Shown: positions 52,671 through 61,397, counted from the stretch's first letter. The stretch: 64,000 nucleotides of DNA from G963708235 sp963708235 (GCA_963708235.1 OY970200.1:124001-188000), one strand, 5' to 3'. Program-made: numbers and translations. Notes: generated by a model from the letters alone, not told the origin.

Positions 52671-54041
52671 ATGACCACGTCCACCGATCCGTTCACACTC
52701 GATCCGCTGCGGCGGGTGGTGACCGGCCGTGTGCTGGCACCCACCGACGACGGATATGCGCAACGGTGTCACCCTGATCGCTTCCTCGAGGTTCCGCACC
52801 CGGCGGTCGTCGTCGAACCGGTCTCGGTGGAGGATGTCGAGGCGGCGGTTCGCTACGCCGCCGCCGTCGGGATGGGTGTGGCGGTCCAGGCCACGGGTGG
52901 TTGGGCGGCGACGTCCATCGATGGGGCCATGCTGATCGACACCGGTCGACTCGATCGGGTGGATGTCGACGCCGAGACGTGGATCGCCCGGATCGGCGCC
53001 GGCGTGACCTGGAGTCAGGTGCTCGATGTGGCAAAACCGTTCGGGCTGGCGCCACTGGTCGGTACGACGTCGCACGCTGGTGCGGTCGGATCGGCGCTCG
53101 GGGGTGGGTGGGGATGGTTGGCTCGGCGTTACGGGCTGGCGACCGACCGGGTACGCCGCCTCGAGGTGGTCACCGCCGACGGCGAACGGCGATCGGCGTG
53201 TCGCGACCATGAGACCGAACTGTTCTGGGCGCTCTGCGGGGCGGGAATGGGTTCGCTCGGTGTGGTGACCGCAATGGAGATCGATCTGGTCCCGGTGAGC
53301 GGCGTGTCGGCAGGGAGTCTCTGGTACCCCGGAGAGATGTTCGCTGAAGTCGCCGCCCGCTACCGGGGGTGGATCGAGGACACCGGTGAGGACCTGACTT
53401 CTTCGCTCGCGCTGGTGCGCATGCCCTCCGAGGGTTCGGTGCCGGCGGGAAGGTTCACGGTGGTCCGCGGTTGCGCCACCGGCGCTGCGGCATCCGAAAA
53501 ACTCGTCGACGCCTGGCGTTCGTGGCGGAGACCGGTGTCGGAGCGCTGGGGGGTCACGACGATCGGCGCCATCGACTCGGTGAGCAACCTCGACACCGAC
53601 CCCCGACCATCGGCGGCGACGGCGGATTGGCTCACCGATTTCGATGCGGAAGTGGTCGCCGCCGTCGAGGCAGCCATGGATTCCCCGGTCGGGATGTTGA
53701 GATCGGTCGAGATCATGGATGCCGCCGGTGCGGTTGCCCGGTTGGGCGGTGACTCGTCGTCGTACGGGCATCGCACCCGCCGCTCCCTGCTTCAGGCCCG
53801 GGCGGGAGTGGGCAGTCCGGGAACGGCCTCGGAATTCGCCGAATTGCGGGGGCATCTCGGAAGACACCGCTCCGCAGCGACGGCGTTGGAGATGATCGAC
53901 GGCCCGGAGCGCCGGTCCCGGTCCCGCCAGGGATTCGATGATGATGCCTGGCCCCGGCTGCAGATCGTCAAGTCCGAGATCGACCCCGACGACATGTTCG
54001 CCTTCGGTGTCGAGCTCGAACGGCTGACGAGGGATGCGTAA
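52671..54041 (+). CDS. FAD-linked oxidase (PCMH-type)
   Basis: A 456-residue protein of the FAD-binding PCMH/berberine-bridge-like oxidase group. FAD-binding pieces are VVVEPVSVEDVEAAVRYAAA, VAVQATGGWAATSIDGAMLI, TGRLDRVDVD and TTSHAGAVGSALGGGWGWLA; the end VKSEIDPDDMFAFGV is the usual closing motif (DPxxxF). The histidine/cysteine that bind FAD covalently in many members are not in their usual places (GGWAAT replaces a GGH-like motif), so FAD is probably held non-covalently. The substrate is unknown. The gene is single. Confidence 0.87.
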   Translation: MTTSTDPFTLDPLRRVVTGRVLAPTDDGYAQRCHPDRFLEVPHPAVVVEPVSVEDVEAAVRYAAAVGMGVAVQATGGWAATSIDGAMLIDTGRLDRVDVDAETWIARIGAGVTWSQVLDVAKPFGLAPLVGTTSHAGAVGSALGGGWGWLARRYGLATDRVRRLEVVTADGERRSACRDHETELFWALCGAGMGSLGVVTAMEIDLVPVSGVSAGSLWYPGEMFAEVAARYRGWIEDTGEDLTSSLALVRMPSEGSVPAGRFTVVRGCATGAAASEKLVDAWRSWRRPVSERWGVTTIGAIDSVSNLDTDPRPSAATADWLTDFDAEVVAAVEAAMDSPVGMLRSVEIMDAAGAVARLGGDSSSYGHRTRRSLLQARAGVGSPGTASEFAELRGHLGRHRSAATALEMIDGPERRSRSRQGFDDDAWPRLQIVKSEIDPDDMFAFGVELERLTRDA

Positions 54042-54180
54042 GGATCATGACCCGGTTGCCACCCCCCGCCCCGCCTCGTACGCTCAGCCGGTCGTCGTCC
54101 CGTCGAGGTGATTCGATGTCGCACCGTGATGGTGACCAGGTCGTATCGGCATGGCGCCCCTACACCCGAGGGTTGGCGCC

Positions 54181-57100
54181 ATGACGTCTTCCCGCCACGG
54201 GTTCGGGTTGCTCGGACCGTTGGAAGCGACCGTCGACGGTGTCACCGCCGACCTGGGCGGCCCGAAGCAACGGGCGGTCCTCGCCCGGCTTCTGATCGAC
54301 GCCAACCAGGTGGTGTCGGTCGATCGCCTCGTGGAGGATCTGTGGGGCGACGATGCGCCGACCACGGCGGTGGCAACCCTCCAGGCGTACGTGTCGAACC
54401 TGCGGCGGATCCTGGAGCCCGACCGCCCCGCCCGGGGTGCCTCGACGGTGCTGATCAGTCGCCCCCCGGGATACGTGCTGGTCGCAGACCCGGATTCCAT
54501 CGATGCGATGCGGTTCGAGCACCTGCTGACCGAGGGCATGTCGTGGTCGACCGAACGACCTGCCGAGTCGCAGGCGCTCCTGTGCAGTGCCCTGGCGTTG
54601 TGGCGCGGACCGGCGTTGTCGGATTTCACCTACGAACCTTTCGCCTCTGCGGAGATCGCCCGGCTGGGTGAATTGCGGTTGGTTGCCCTCGAAGAACGTG
54701 TCGAAGCGGACCTGGCATGCGGTCGCGGCGCCGAACTGGTAGCCGAGCTCGAGGACCTGGCGATGCGCCACCCGCTCCGGGAGCGGCTGTGGGGACTTCT
54801 GATGCGCGCCCTCTACCGGTCCGGGCGCCAAGCCGAGGCCCTACGCACCTACCGGCGCCTCGCCGATCACCTCGCCGAGGAGTTGGGGATCGAGCCGAGC
54901 ACCGAGCTGCAGCGGCTCGAGCAGGCCATGCTCAACCAGGATCCCTCGCTCCTGAGCGGCGGGACGACGTCGGTGGTCGGGTCGCCCCGACCGGCGGATC
55001 CTCCGGGATCGTCCGGCGGTGACGGTTCACCGCCGATCGAGGAGCTGCGGCTGGTCGAAGAGTTGGCGATCGTCGGCCGGGACTTCGAGATGGTCCGTTT
55101 CGAGACGGCGCTGGCGGCGGCCGCACAAGGTCGTGGCCGGCTGATCCTTGTCGAAGGGGAGCCAGGGATCGGGAAGTCCCGGCTTCTCGAAGCGATGCAG
55201 CGCCGGGCGCACAACTCCGGCGCCGAGGTGGCGGTCGCCAGGTGCATGGAGGTGGGACGCACCCCGGCGTTCTGGCCATGGATCCAAGCGGTCCGGGCGC
55301 TGCTCGGCGCCGATCTGAGGGAGCTGCTCCCTACGCATGCGGGATCCGATGCGGCCGGTTTGGCGCCGTTCTTCCCCGACGTACTGGGGAAGACCGATTC
55401 GGTCACCGAGACCGTGCTGCCCCACCACTCCGGCGATCCCTGGCTGCGGATGATCCGCTCGTTGTGCGGCGGCGGGCCCGTGACGATCCTGATCGACGAT
55501 CTGTACGCCGCCGATCCGGACTCCCTGGCGCTGCTGGCGATGGTCGGGGCCGAGATCGATCGGCTGCCGCTGGTATTGGTCGGGTCCTACCGGACCACCG
55601 ACCTACCCGTGGACCATCCCCTGACCGAGACACTCCACCACGTCAACCGCATCGAACAGGTCGAGAGGCTGCCGTTGCGGCGGCTCACGCTCGAGGAATC
55701 CGGGGAGCTGGTCCGCCAGGTCTCCGGCGAGGTCGGTGGTGAGGCGGTGCGGACGATCCACCGCCGCACCGAGGGCAACGCCTTCTTCACCGTCGAACTG
55801 GCGCGGATGCTGACCACCGACGGTGCCCTGTTCGTCGGCGGCGATGTGAGTGTCTCGACGCTCGATGCGGTGATCCCCACCGGGGTCCGGGACGTGATCC
55901 GGAGGAGGGTCGCCGGGCTGGAGGACGACGCCGTTCGGTTGCTGCGGGTTGCCGCCGTGTACGGGCGCCGCTGGGAGCTTGCGGTGGTGGCGCCGATCAG
56001 CGGAATCGACCTGCCGCGCGCCATCGATGTCGTGGACGGCATCGTTGCCTCGGGAATGGTCCTCGAAGACGATCGCCCCGGCTGGTACCGGTTCTCCCAC
56101 GTCCTCATCGCCGACACCGTGGCGGGGTCGCTCGGGGCGCTTCGCCGGGCGGGTCTGCACGGTCAGCTTGCCGACGCCCTGGAGTCGCGCCACGGTTCGG
56201 ACCCGCTGTGGTGGGTGGATATCGCCCACCACGCCGTCGAGGCGGTTCCGGTGTCGGGTCCCGAACCGGCGATCGTCCCGCTGCGACGCGCTGCCCGCCA
56301 TGCCCTGGACACTGCGGCGGTGGCCCAGGGAGCCCAGCTCACCCAGGAGCAGCTCGACCTCGTCCTCACCATGCCACCGTCCCCGCAACGCGACCGCGCC
56401 GAACTCGATGCACTGGTAGATCTGGCGATGGTGTCGACGTGGCGCGACGGTTACCACTCCGATCGTCTGGGTCGGGCCTCCACCCGCATGCTCGAGCTGG
56501 TCTCGACGATCGAAGATCCGGGAGACGCCGCCGGCATCGTGATGCATGCGCTGATGGGCCAGTACAGCACCCAGGTCGTCAGCGGCCGGCACCACGAGGC
56601 GCTCGAAACGGCGCATCGTTTCGCCGAGGTGGTGGAGTCCTCGTCCAGCCCCGAGTTGGAACTGATCGCGCTCGTTCTCGAACTCGTGACCCTTCATCAC
56701 CTGGGTCGGGACGCCGAGGCCGTTGCGCTGGGACCAAAGTTCGAGGAGTTGGTGGCTCTGGTGGAACCCGAAGAGGACGGGTCGGTGCTGCTCCCCCTCG
56801 ATCAGCAGTCGGCCCTTGTCACCTTCCGTGCCTTCTTCGCCGAGGCATTGTGGGCGCAGGGGGACCGGGAGGCGTCGGATGCGCAACTGGCGCGGGCGCT
56901 GCTGATTGCCGAACGCAGCAGCCATCCCTACACCCAGGCGTTCGCCGCAACCATGGTGGTGATCGTCGCCGGGTTCGATCGGGATGCGGCGATGGTGTCC
57001 GATGCGCTGCGCTGGCTCGAGGGCCTCGTCGATGTCACCGAGATGGGAGTGGTGGCCGCCTGGCTGGAGATCGCCGCCGAGTGGGCCGCCCTCGCCGCCG

Positions 57101-57510
57101 CCGGGGAACCTGCCGACACGCAACGGTTGCGCACCTTGGTCTCGGCGTTGGAATCCGAGGGGGCGAGGGTGGTGACGACGCTCTACTGGGCAATCATCGC
57201 CGAGCTGGATCTCGAGGCGGGCAAGATCGACCGTGCCTTGGAGGCGGTGTGCGGCGCCATCGCCGACGGCAGGGCGCGCGGGGAGGAGTTCTGGTTGTCC
57301 GAGCTGGAACGGATCCACGCCTCGGTGCTCCTTGCCCAGGGCCGCCTGGAAGCGGCGGCGGAGGCGGTCGACAGGGCGGAACGGGACGCCATCGAACGAC
57401 ATCAACCCATCATCCTGGAGCGGATCCGGCGCACCGCGGCAGCGGTGGCCGCCGCCCGCCGTGCCGACGCTGCCGAAGTCCATCAGCCGTCGGGCACCGG
57501 GGTCGGGTGA
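54181..57510 (+). CDS. AfsR/SARP-like regulator (BTAD + AAA ATPase)
   Basis: A 1109-residue regulator. N-terminal OmpR-type winged-helix domain (FGLLGPLEATVDGVTADLGG; QRAVLARLLIDANQVVSVDR), BTAD domain up to residue ~255 (FEHLLTEGMSW; LRERLWGLLMRALYRSGRQA; AEELGIEPSTELQRLEQAML), a linker, then an AAA/NB ATPase with Walker A LVEGEPGIGKSRLLEAMQRR near residue 325 and Walker B TILIDDLYAADPDSLALLA, and a long TPR-like helical tail. This is the layout of AfsR-type activators of secondary metabolism and stress. No metabolite cluster is near, so its target is open. The ATG at 54181 is used. Confidence 0.92.
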   Translation: MTSSRHGFGLLGPLEATVDGVTADLGGPKQRAVLARLLIDANQVVSVDRLVEDLWGDDAPTTAVATLQAYVSNLRRILEPDRPARGASTVLISRPPGYVLVADPDSIDAMRFEHLLTEGMSWSTERPAESQALLCSALALWRGPALSDFTYEPFASAEIARLGELRLVALEERVEADLACGRGAELVAELEDLAMRHPLRERLWGLLMRALYRSGRQAEALRTYRRLADHLAEELGIEPSTELQRLEQAMLNQDPSLLSGGTTSVVGSPRPADPPGSSGGDGSPPIEELRLVEELAIVGRDFEMVRFETALAAAAQGRGRLILVEGEPGIGKSRLLEAMQRRAHNSGAEVAVARCMEVGRTPAFWPWIQAVRALLGADLRELLPTHAGSDAAGLAPFFPDVLGKTDSVTETVLPHHSGDPWLRMIRSLCGGGPVTILIDDLYAADPDSLALLAMVGAEIDRLPLVLVGSYRTTDLPVDHPLTETLHHVNRIEQVERLPLRRLTLEESGELVRQVSGEVGGEAVRTIHRRTEGNAFFTVELARMLTTDGALFVGGDVSVSTLDAVIPTGVRDVIRRRVAGLEDDAVRLLRVAAVYGRRWELAVVAPISGIDLPRAIDVVDGIVASGMVLEDDRPGWYRFSHVLIADTVAGSLGALRRAGLHGQLADALESRHGSDPLWWVDIAHHAVEAVPVSGPEPAIVPLRRAARHALDTAAVAQGAQLTQEQLDLVLTMPPSPQRDRAELDALVDLAMVSTWRDGYHSDRLGRASTRMLELVSTIEDPGDAAGIVMHALMGQYSTQVVSGRHHEALETAHRFAEVVESSSSPELELIALVLELVTLHHLGRDAEAVALGPKFEELVALVEPEEDGSVLLPLDQQSALVTFRAFFAEALWAQGDREASDAQLARALLIAERSSHPYTQAFAATMVVIVAGFDRDAAMVSDALRWLEGLVDVTEMGVVAAWLEIAAEWAALAAAGEPADTQRLRTLVSALESEGARVVTTLYWAIIAELDLEAGKIDRALEAVCGAIADGRARGEEFWLSELERIHASVLLAQGRLEAAAEAVDRAERDAIERHQPIILERIRRTAAAVAAARRADAAEVHQPSGTGVG

Positions 57511-57625
57511 GGCCATGACAACCCCTCCGTCCCCCCGCGGCCCTACGTCCGGCTGAACCGCCGGCTCTTCCGGGACTCGCTGTGGTCCCTGGACCCCCGT
57601 GGTCCGATTGTGCTCATCTCACCGA

Positions 57626-57648
57626 GTTCTGCTGCCCGACGTGGGTAG
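57626..57648 (+). promoter_or_regulatory. Possible SigF/SigB-type promoter
   Basis: GTTC (57626-57629), 13 bases and GGGTAG (57643-57648), 25 bases before the membrane-protein ATG. The -10 matches the other copies but the -35 differs in one base and the spacing is short. Confidence 0.45.
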
Positions 57649-57673
57649 CTCGTTGCCCGAAGGAGGCACACCG

Positions 57674-58075
57674 ATGGAAACCCTCAACCCGACGACCCTC
57701 GAGACCCACGCCGCATGGGTGATGGTTGTCGGCTTCGCCCTGTCCCTTGTCTATGAGTTCTGGCGTACCCGCATCGGGACCTCCCGGCACGACTCGCTAC
57801 GGGTGCTCGTCACGCAGGGCCTTCCGTTCTACGGATCGGCGGCAGTGGTCATCTGGCTGCTCTTCGCCGGTGCCGGCGTGGCCGCCTGGGTCGGCCTGAT
57901 CTACTCGATCATCCTGATCGGGGTGTCGATCTTCTACTACAACCCACACACCATGCTCGAACGCAACCCCGGATGGGTCGACTGGTTCGAGGATCTTGTG
58001 TACACCGGGCTGCTGTTCGTGACGGCCGCACTGTTGGCGTACGAGGTTTCGGGAGCCACACTTTCGTTCTCGTGA
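57674..58075 (+). CDS. Four-helix membrane protein
   Basis: A 133-residue protein with AGGAGG eight bases before its ATG. It has four hydrophobic segments (AAWVMVVGFALSLVYEFW, LPFYGSAAVVIWLLFAGAGV, VGLIYSIILIGVSIFYYNPH, DLVYTGLLFVTAALLAYEV), and a conserved-looking FYYNPHTMLERNPGWVDWFE between the last two. No family is recognised. Its position beside a possible SigF promoter and the stress operon suggests membership in the same regulon. Confidence 0.82.
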   Translation: METLNPTTLETHAAWVMVVGFALSLVYEFWRTRIGTSRHDSLRVLVTQGLPFYGSAAVVIWLLFAGAGVAAWVGLIYSIILIGVSIFYYNPHTMLERNPGWVDWFEDLVYTGLLFVTAALLAYEVSGATLSFS

Positions 58076-58229
58076 CCCCGTCGCAGTCAGCCGCCCGCCC
58101 ACGTCTTCTTCGGGCATGGCACGGGTGGATGGTCGCCCGGGAGGGGAGGAGGCGCCGAGATGGGCCTCCCGACCTGGTTTGCGGCTGACGGGAGTGGGGA
58201 AGGTATAGATAACCGGAGGAGATGCTGGT
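58076..58229. promoter_or_regulatory. Leader region before the HATPase pair
   Basis: This stretch ends in a -10-like TATAGA (58204-58209) with TTGCGG about 19 bases upstream, and then GGAGGAG in front of the small frame at 58230. A vegetative-type promoter for the following two genes is possible. Confidence 0.4.
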
Positions 58230-58469
58230 ATGAAGGTGTTGCGTGCCGTGGCGATGACGAGGGGGTCGTGGGGGGACAGACCCACCCTTCCCCTCTTCCC
58301 GCCCGAAGCGGTACGGCGTATGACCGTGGCGCATGCGACGGATTGCGCCCAAGACCGCTTCTCGAGGTACTACGGTCCCGCCGGTGGGCACCGGCCGCCA
58401 CGGTCGGGTTCCCACGTCCGGGGCCTTCCCCGGCGGGCCAGGGAAGCCAGGAAGATGACCCAGAACTGA
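58230..58469 (+). CDS. Small frame coupled to the HATPase gene
   Basis: An open frame of 79 codons (MKVLRAVAMTRGSWGDRP ... ARKMTQN) with GGAGGAG nine bases upstream. Its stop TGA overlaps the ATG of the HATPase gene in TGATG. The product is rich in Arg, Gly and Pro and resembles no family. It may be a real small protein or simply a leader giving coupled translation. Confidence 0.35.
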   Translation: MKVLRAVAMTRGSWGDRPTLPLFPPEAVRRMTVAHATDCAQDRFSRYYGPAGGHRPPRSGSHVRGLPRRAREARKMTQN

Positions 58470-58846
58470 TGACGGCGAAGCAGTACATGGAACTCGGAGC
58501 GGATGCGGCGGCCCCTGCGGCGGCCCGAAGCCAGGTGACAGACGCTTTGACCGGTCGGGACGACGGCACGGTGGCCACGGCGGCGCTGTTGGTCAGCGAG
58601 TTGGTATCGAACGCCGTGCTCCACGGCAGCCAGGCGGGCGACTCCGTCGGTGTCGAGGTCTCGGTTCAGCCGGACCGGATCCGCATCGAGGTGATCGATG
58701 TCGGCGACGGTTTCGAGTATGCCAGCCAGGAGGATCCCGGCGCTTCCGGCGGATTCGGACTCAAGATCGTCGAGGATCTCGCCGCTTCATGGGGCATCGA
58801 TCGTGGTCCGCCGCACAAAGTGTGGTGTGAACTCACGACCCGCTGA
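58469..58846 (+). CDS. RsbW-type HATPase with intact catalytic motifs
   Basis: A 125-residue single-domain HATPase of the RsbW/anti-sigma kinase group. The N-box is LLVSELVSNAVLHGS with the magnesium-binding asparagine, the G1 box is VIDVGDGFEYA (DxGxG) and the G2 box GGFGLKIVEDLAASWG. It can therefore bind ATP and probably phosphorylate an RsbV-type antagonist or bind a sigma factor. Its 3' end overlaps the convergent sigF gene by 14 bases. The RsbW-like gene of the sigF operon lacks these motifs, so this one may be the active kinase. Confidence 0.85.
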   Translation: MTAKQYMELGADAAAPAAARSQVTDALTGRDDGTVATAALLVSELVSNAVLHGSQAGDSVGVEVSVQPDRIRIEVIDVGDGFEYASQEDPGASGGFGLKIVEDLAASWGIDRGPPHKVWCELTTR

Positions 58847-59600
58847 TGGTGGGCGAGTTCCTCAACATCTCGAGCGAATGGCGCAACAGCCGGGACACGT
58901 GCATCTGTGAGATGCCGATCTCGTCTCCGATCTCACTCTGCGTCTTCCCCTCGAAGAAGCGCATGTAGAGGATCTTCCGTTCCCTCTCCGGGAGCTCCCG
59001 TACCGATTCCGTCAGCGCCGTCCACGGCACCACATTGGCCAGGGTGGGGTCTTCGGAGCCGAGCATGTCGATGAGCCTTGCCGAGTTCCCGTCGTCGCTC
59101 AGCGGGACATCGAGCGATCCGGCGGTGTAGGCGCTGCCGGCGTCGAGCGCTTCCAGCACGTCGTCTTCGGTGGCGTCGATGCGCTCGGCGATCTCGGCGA
59201 TGGTGGGAGATCTTCCCAGTTGATGGGTCAGATCTTCGATGGCCCGGGACGATTCCAACCACCGCTCCTGCAACGACCGCGGAACCCGCACCGACCAGGT
59301 CCGGTCGCGCAGGTGGCGCTTCAACTCACCCAGGATGGTGCGGGTGGCGAAGGTCGAGAACTGGGCGCCGTGATCGGGGTCGAAGCGATCCAGGGCATTG
59401 ATCAATCCCACCCGGGCTACCTGTTCCAGGTCGTCGACGGGCTCGCCTCTCCCTCGGTAGCGACGGGCGAGTCGCGTCGCCAGGCGATCGTACTGGTCGA
59501 CGATGAGGCGACGGGCATCCGGATCGTTGCGACGAGCGAAGAGTTCGTTCAGATCGTTGAGGGGTGTGATCCCCCCCGTGTCCGGTGCGGGGGCGGTCAT
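58833..59600 (-). CDS. sigF: SigF/SigB-type alternative sigma factor
   Basis: A 255-residue sigma-70 family protein of the SigB/SigF/SigG group. Region 2 shows VDDLEQVARVGLINALDRFD and FSTFATRTILGELKRHLRD; region 3 has LTHQLGRSPTIAEIAERIDA; region 4 has LPERERKILYMRFFEGKTQS followed by IGISQMHVSRLLRHSL. These sigmas drive general stress genes from GTTT/GGGTA promoters, like those found in front of several genes of this window. It is the last gene of the rsbV-rsbW-like-sigF operon, with ATGA overlap to the gene before. Confidence 0.94.
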   Translation of the reverse strand: MTAPAPDTGGITPLNDLNELFARRNDPDARRLIVDQYDRLATRLARRYRGRGEPVDDLEQVARVGLINALDRFDPDHGAQFSTFATRTILGELKRHLRDRTWSVRVPRSLQERWLESSRAIEDLTHQLGRSPTIAEIAERIDATEDDVLEALDAGSAYTAGSLDVPLSDDGNSARLIDMLGSEDPTLANVVPWTALTESVRELPERERKILYMRFFEGKTQSEIGDEIGISQMHVSRLLRHSLEMLRNSPTISGS

Positions 59601-59995
59601 GACGCATCCTCGGACGGGTGGGCGCCGTTGGAGAGCGGCACCGGGATCATCACGGTCGAACTCTCGGCGCGACGTTCGGCCTCGGGGAACACGGCAAGCA
59701 CGACGTCGATGGGGTCGATCGACCCGTCGACCAGATCGTCGGCCGTGACAGGTCCGAGCACCAGGTGCAGGGATTCGTTGTGTGCATCGGCCTCGACGTG
59801 GACATGGTCGGTCTTGGCGTTCACCACGATGGCGGTCACCACCTCGGAGATCGCCAGCTTGAGGTCCTCGACAACCTCCTCGTCGGCACCCAGGGTCCTG
59901 GCGATGGTGGCGCAGAACAACCGGACGGTCGCCAGGTGGCCTGCCTCGGCCGGCACCCTCAGTTCGAAATGAGGCGTGCGCTCAGTGGGGGACAT
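59597..59995 (-). CDS. RsbW-like HATPase with degenerate ATP site
   Basis: The protein (132 aa) stands where an anti-sigma factor is expected, between rsbV and sigF, overlapping both. Its N-terminal half keeps the family pattern (HFELRVPAEAGHLATVRLF; VVEDLKLAISEVVTAIVVNA). However, the asparagine of the N-box (usually SEAVTNAI) is replaced (SEVVTAIV), and no DxGxG box follows; the tail reads LGPVTADDLVDGSIDPIDVV. ATP binding and kinase activity are therefore doubtful. It may still bind the sigma factor as an anti-sigma without kinase activity. The ATG at 59995 is chosen. Confidence 0.8.
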   Translation of the reverse strand: MSPTERTPHFELRVPAEAGHLATVRLFCATIARTLGADEEVVEDLKLAISEVVTAIVVNAKTDHVHVEADAHNESLHLVLGPVTADDLVDGSIDPIDVVLAVFPEAERRAESSTVMIPVPLSNGAHPSEDAS

Positions 59996-60326
59996 CGCCC
60001 AGGGCATCGGCGAGCGACGTGAAGACATGGAGTTGCTCGTCGACCCCGGTGATTCGGAGCAGCCTGGTCACCGGACCTTCGGCGACCACCAGATTGAAGC
60101 GGCTCCCCGACGCCTCGGCGGCTTCGTGTGCGGAGATCAGCACCCGCAGTCCGGTCGAGTCGATGAACGAAACCTTCTCCAGGTCGAGAACGCTCGACCC
60201 CGCTGCCACCGCGGTCATCAGACGCTGCTGCAGATCGGGTGCGGTGGCGAGGTCGATCTCGCCCACCGCGGTGAGTACCAGAGCACCGGTCTGCTGGGTC
60301 GTTTCGAGATGGAGTTCGGCGGACAT
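59982..60326 (-). CDS. rsbV: RsbV-type anti-sigma factor antagonist (STAS domain)
   Basis: A 114-residue STAS-domain protein. The phosphorylated serine is in KVSFIDSTGLRVLISAHEAA near residue 57, and the N-terminal strand is TGALVLTAVGEIDLATAPDL. In partner switching the unphosphorylated form binds the anti-sigma factor and frees the sigma factor. It starts the operon and overlaps the following gene by 14 bases. The divergent HATPase-like gene starts only 46 bases away, so their promoters overlap. A PP2C phosphatase (61681) that could dephosphorylate it is 1.4 kb upstream. Confidence 0.9.
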   Translation of the reverse strand: MSAELHLETTQQTGALVLTAVGEIDLATAPDLQQRLMTAVAAGSSVLDLEKVSFIDSTGLRVLISAHEAAEASGSRFNLVVAEGPVTRLLRITGVDEQLHVFTSLADALGDVPH

Positions 60327-60372
60327 GCGGACCTTCGTGGGAGTGTGGGTTCGTGCGTAGTATACGAGAACC

Positions 60373-60741
60373 ATGAGTCCCCGTTCCATCTCCGTCAGCG
60401 TCCCCGCAGATCCGCGCTATCTGCGTGTCGTTCGCATGGTGGCAAACCGGAGTGCGGCGGCGGCGGGACTCGGATATGACCGCATCGAGGACCTCATCCT
60501 CGCCATCGATGAGGCGGCCGCCCAGCTTCTTCACATCGGTAAGGGGTCGATCATCGACGGCTCCCTCTCCTCCGAGGCCGACGGGGTCCATGTCGAGTTG
60601 GGGATCGATGCGGTGACCGACGAGTGGCCGCCCAGCGGATGGGATTCGTCGCTGGCGGCCAGCGTCCTGCACGCCGTGTCGCGCGAGGTGGCATTCGAGA
60701 ACACCCCGGAACGGTCGACGGTCCGTCTCGTCGTCGGGTAG
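60373..60741 (+). CDS. Second degenerate HATPase-like protein
   Basis: A 122-residue protein with the N-terminal pattern of RsbW-like HATPases (ISVSVPADPRYLRVVRMVAN; RIEDLILAIDEAAAQLLHIG). Instead of the asparagine N-box it has DEAAAQLL and it lacks a DxGxG box, ending in AFENTPERSTVRLVVG. It is thus like the RsbW-type protein of the sigF operon in having lost ATP-site residues. It is divergent from rsbV, suggesting a linked regulator or decoy. Confidence 0.8.
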   Translation: MSPRSISVSVPADPRYLRVVRMVANRSAAAAGLGYDRIEDLILAIDEAAAQLLHIGKGSIIDGSLSSEADGVHVELGIDAVTDEWPPSGWDSSLAASVLHAVSREVAFENTPERSTVRLVVG

Positions 60742-60790
60742 TGATGCGGTCGACGGCAGCGGCAACGCCGCCCTGCCGTCGGGGGCAACG

Positions 60791-61339
60791 TCACTCGTTG
60801 AAGTGATTGATGGCCAGCGGATCCAGACCAGCCAGGATCTCGCCGCCACGTTCGGCTTCGTCCGCATCGTCGGTGTGGACACCAACGGCTACGTTCCCGG
60901 ATTCGACGGCGGTGAAGGTCTGGCGCCACGCCTCCGATCCACCCATTCCTGAGACGCCGCCCACCACGGCTCCGGTGGTGGCGCCGGCGACGGCCCAGAT
61001 CCCGGCAGCAACGGCGGGCCCGATTCCGGGGATGGCGAGGGCGGTGAGGGCTCCGACTGCGGCCGCTCCGGTTGCGCCGGTGGCGGCACCGGCGACGACC
61101 TTCTTGGGCAGCTCGGATTCGGCGTCCGGATCATCGATCTCGGTGGATTCCGGGTCGGGTCGAGCTCCGAGAAGCGCAATGTGATCGGCGGGGATGTTTC
61201 CACGCTCCAGGCTGAGCACGGCCTCGCGGGCAGCCTCGAGCGATGGGAACGCAGCCACCACGTTGTGAGCTCGCCGCACGTCATCGAGATGGGTGGTGCG
61301 ATCCTTCGAGGGGTCGGGCTGCGGGGTGTCGATCGTCAT
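60791..61339 (-). CDS. General stress protein 17M-like protein
   Basis: A 182-residue protein with an N-terminal part like the heat-induced stress protein YflT/GSP17M (VVAAFPSLEAAREAVLSLER; IPADHIALLGARPDP), a Gly/Ala-rich membrane-like middle (VVAGAATGATGAAAVGALTA; LAIPGIGPAVAAGIWAVAGA; TTGAVVGGVSGMGG) and a C-terminal part ending DPLAINHFNE. In Bacillus this family is SigB-dependent. GAGGAG stands before the ATG and a GTTT-N16-GGGTAG element is 33 bases upstream. Confidence 0.88.
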   Translation of the reverse strand: MTIDTPQPDPSKDRTTHLDDVRRAHNVVAAFPSLEAAREAVLSLERGNIPADHIALLGARPDPESTEIDDPDAESELPKKVVAGAATGATGAAAVGALTALAIPGIGPAVAAGIWAVAGATTGAVVGGVSGMGGSEAWRQTFTAVESGNVAVGVHTDDADEAERGGEILAGLDPLAINHFNE

Positions 61340-61371
61340 GGTGCTCCTCGGTCGGTTGGGGTCCATCGTCA

Positions 61372-61397
61372 CTACCCGCCGACGGAGACGGGCAAAC
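61372..61397 (-). promoter_or_regulatory. SigF/SigB-type promoter before the 17M-like gene
   Basis: On the minus strand GTTT (61394-61397), 16 bases and GGGTAG (61372-61377), 33 bases before the ATG. It is the same element as at 44642, 46411 and 46870. Confidence 0.78.

Noticed and set aside
56208..57518. Second long plus-strand frame inside the BTAD regulator
   Set aside because: It lies wholly within the real gene, is Arg/Gly-rich in the manner of a shifted GC-rich frame, and has no domain.
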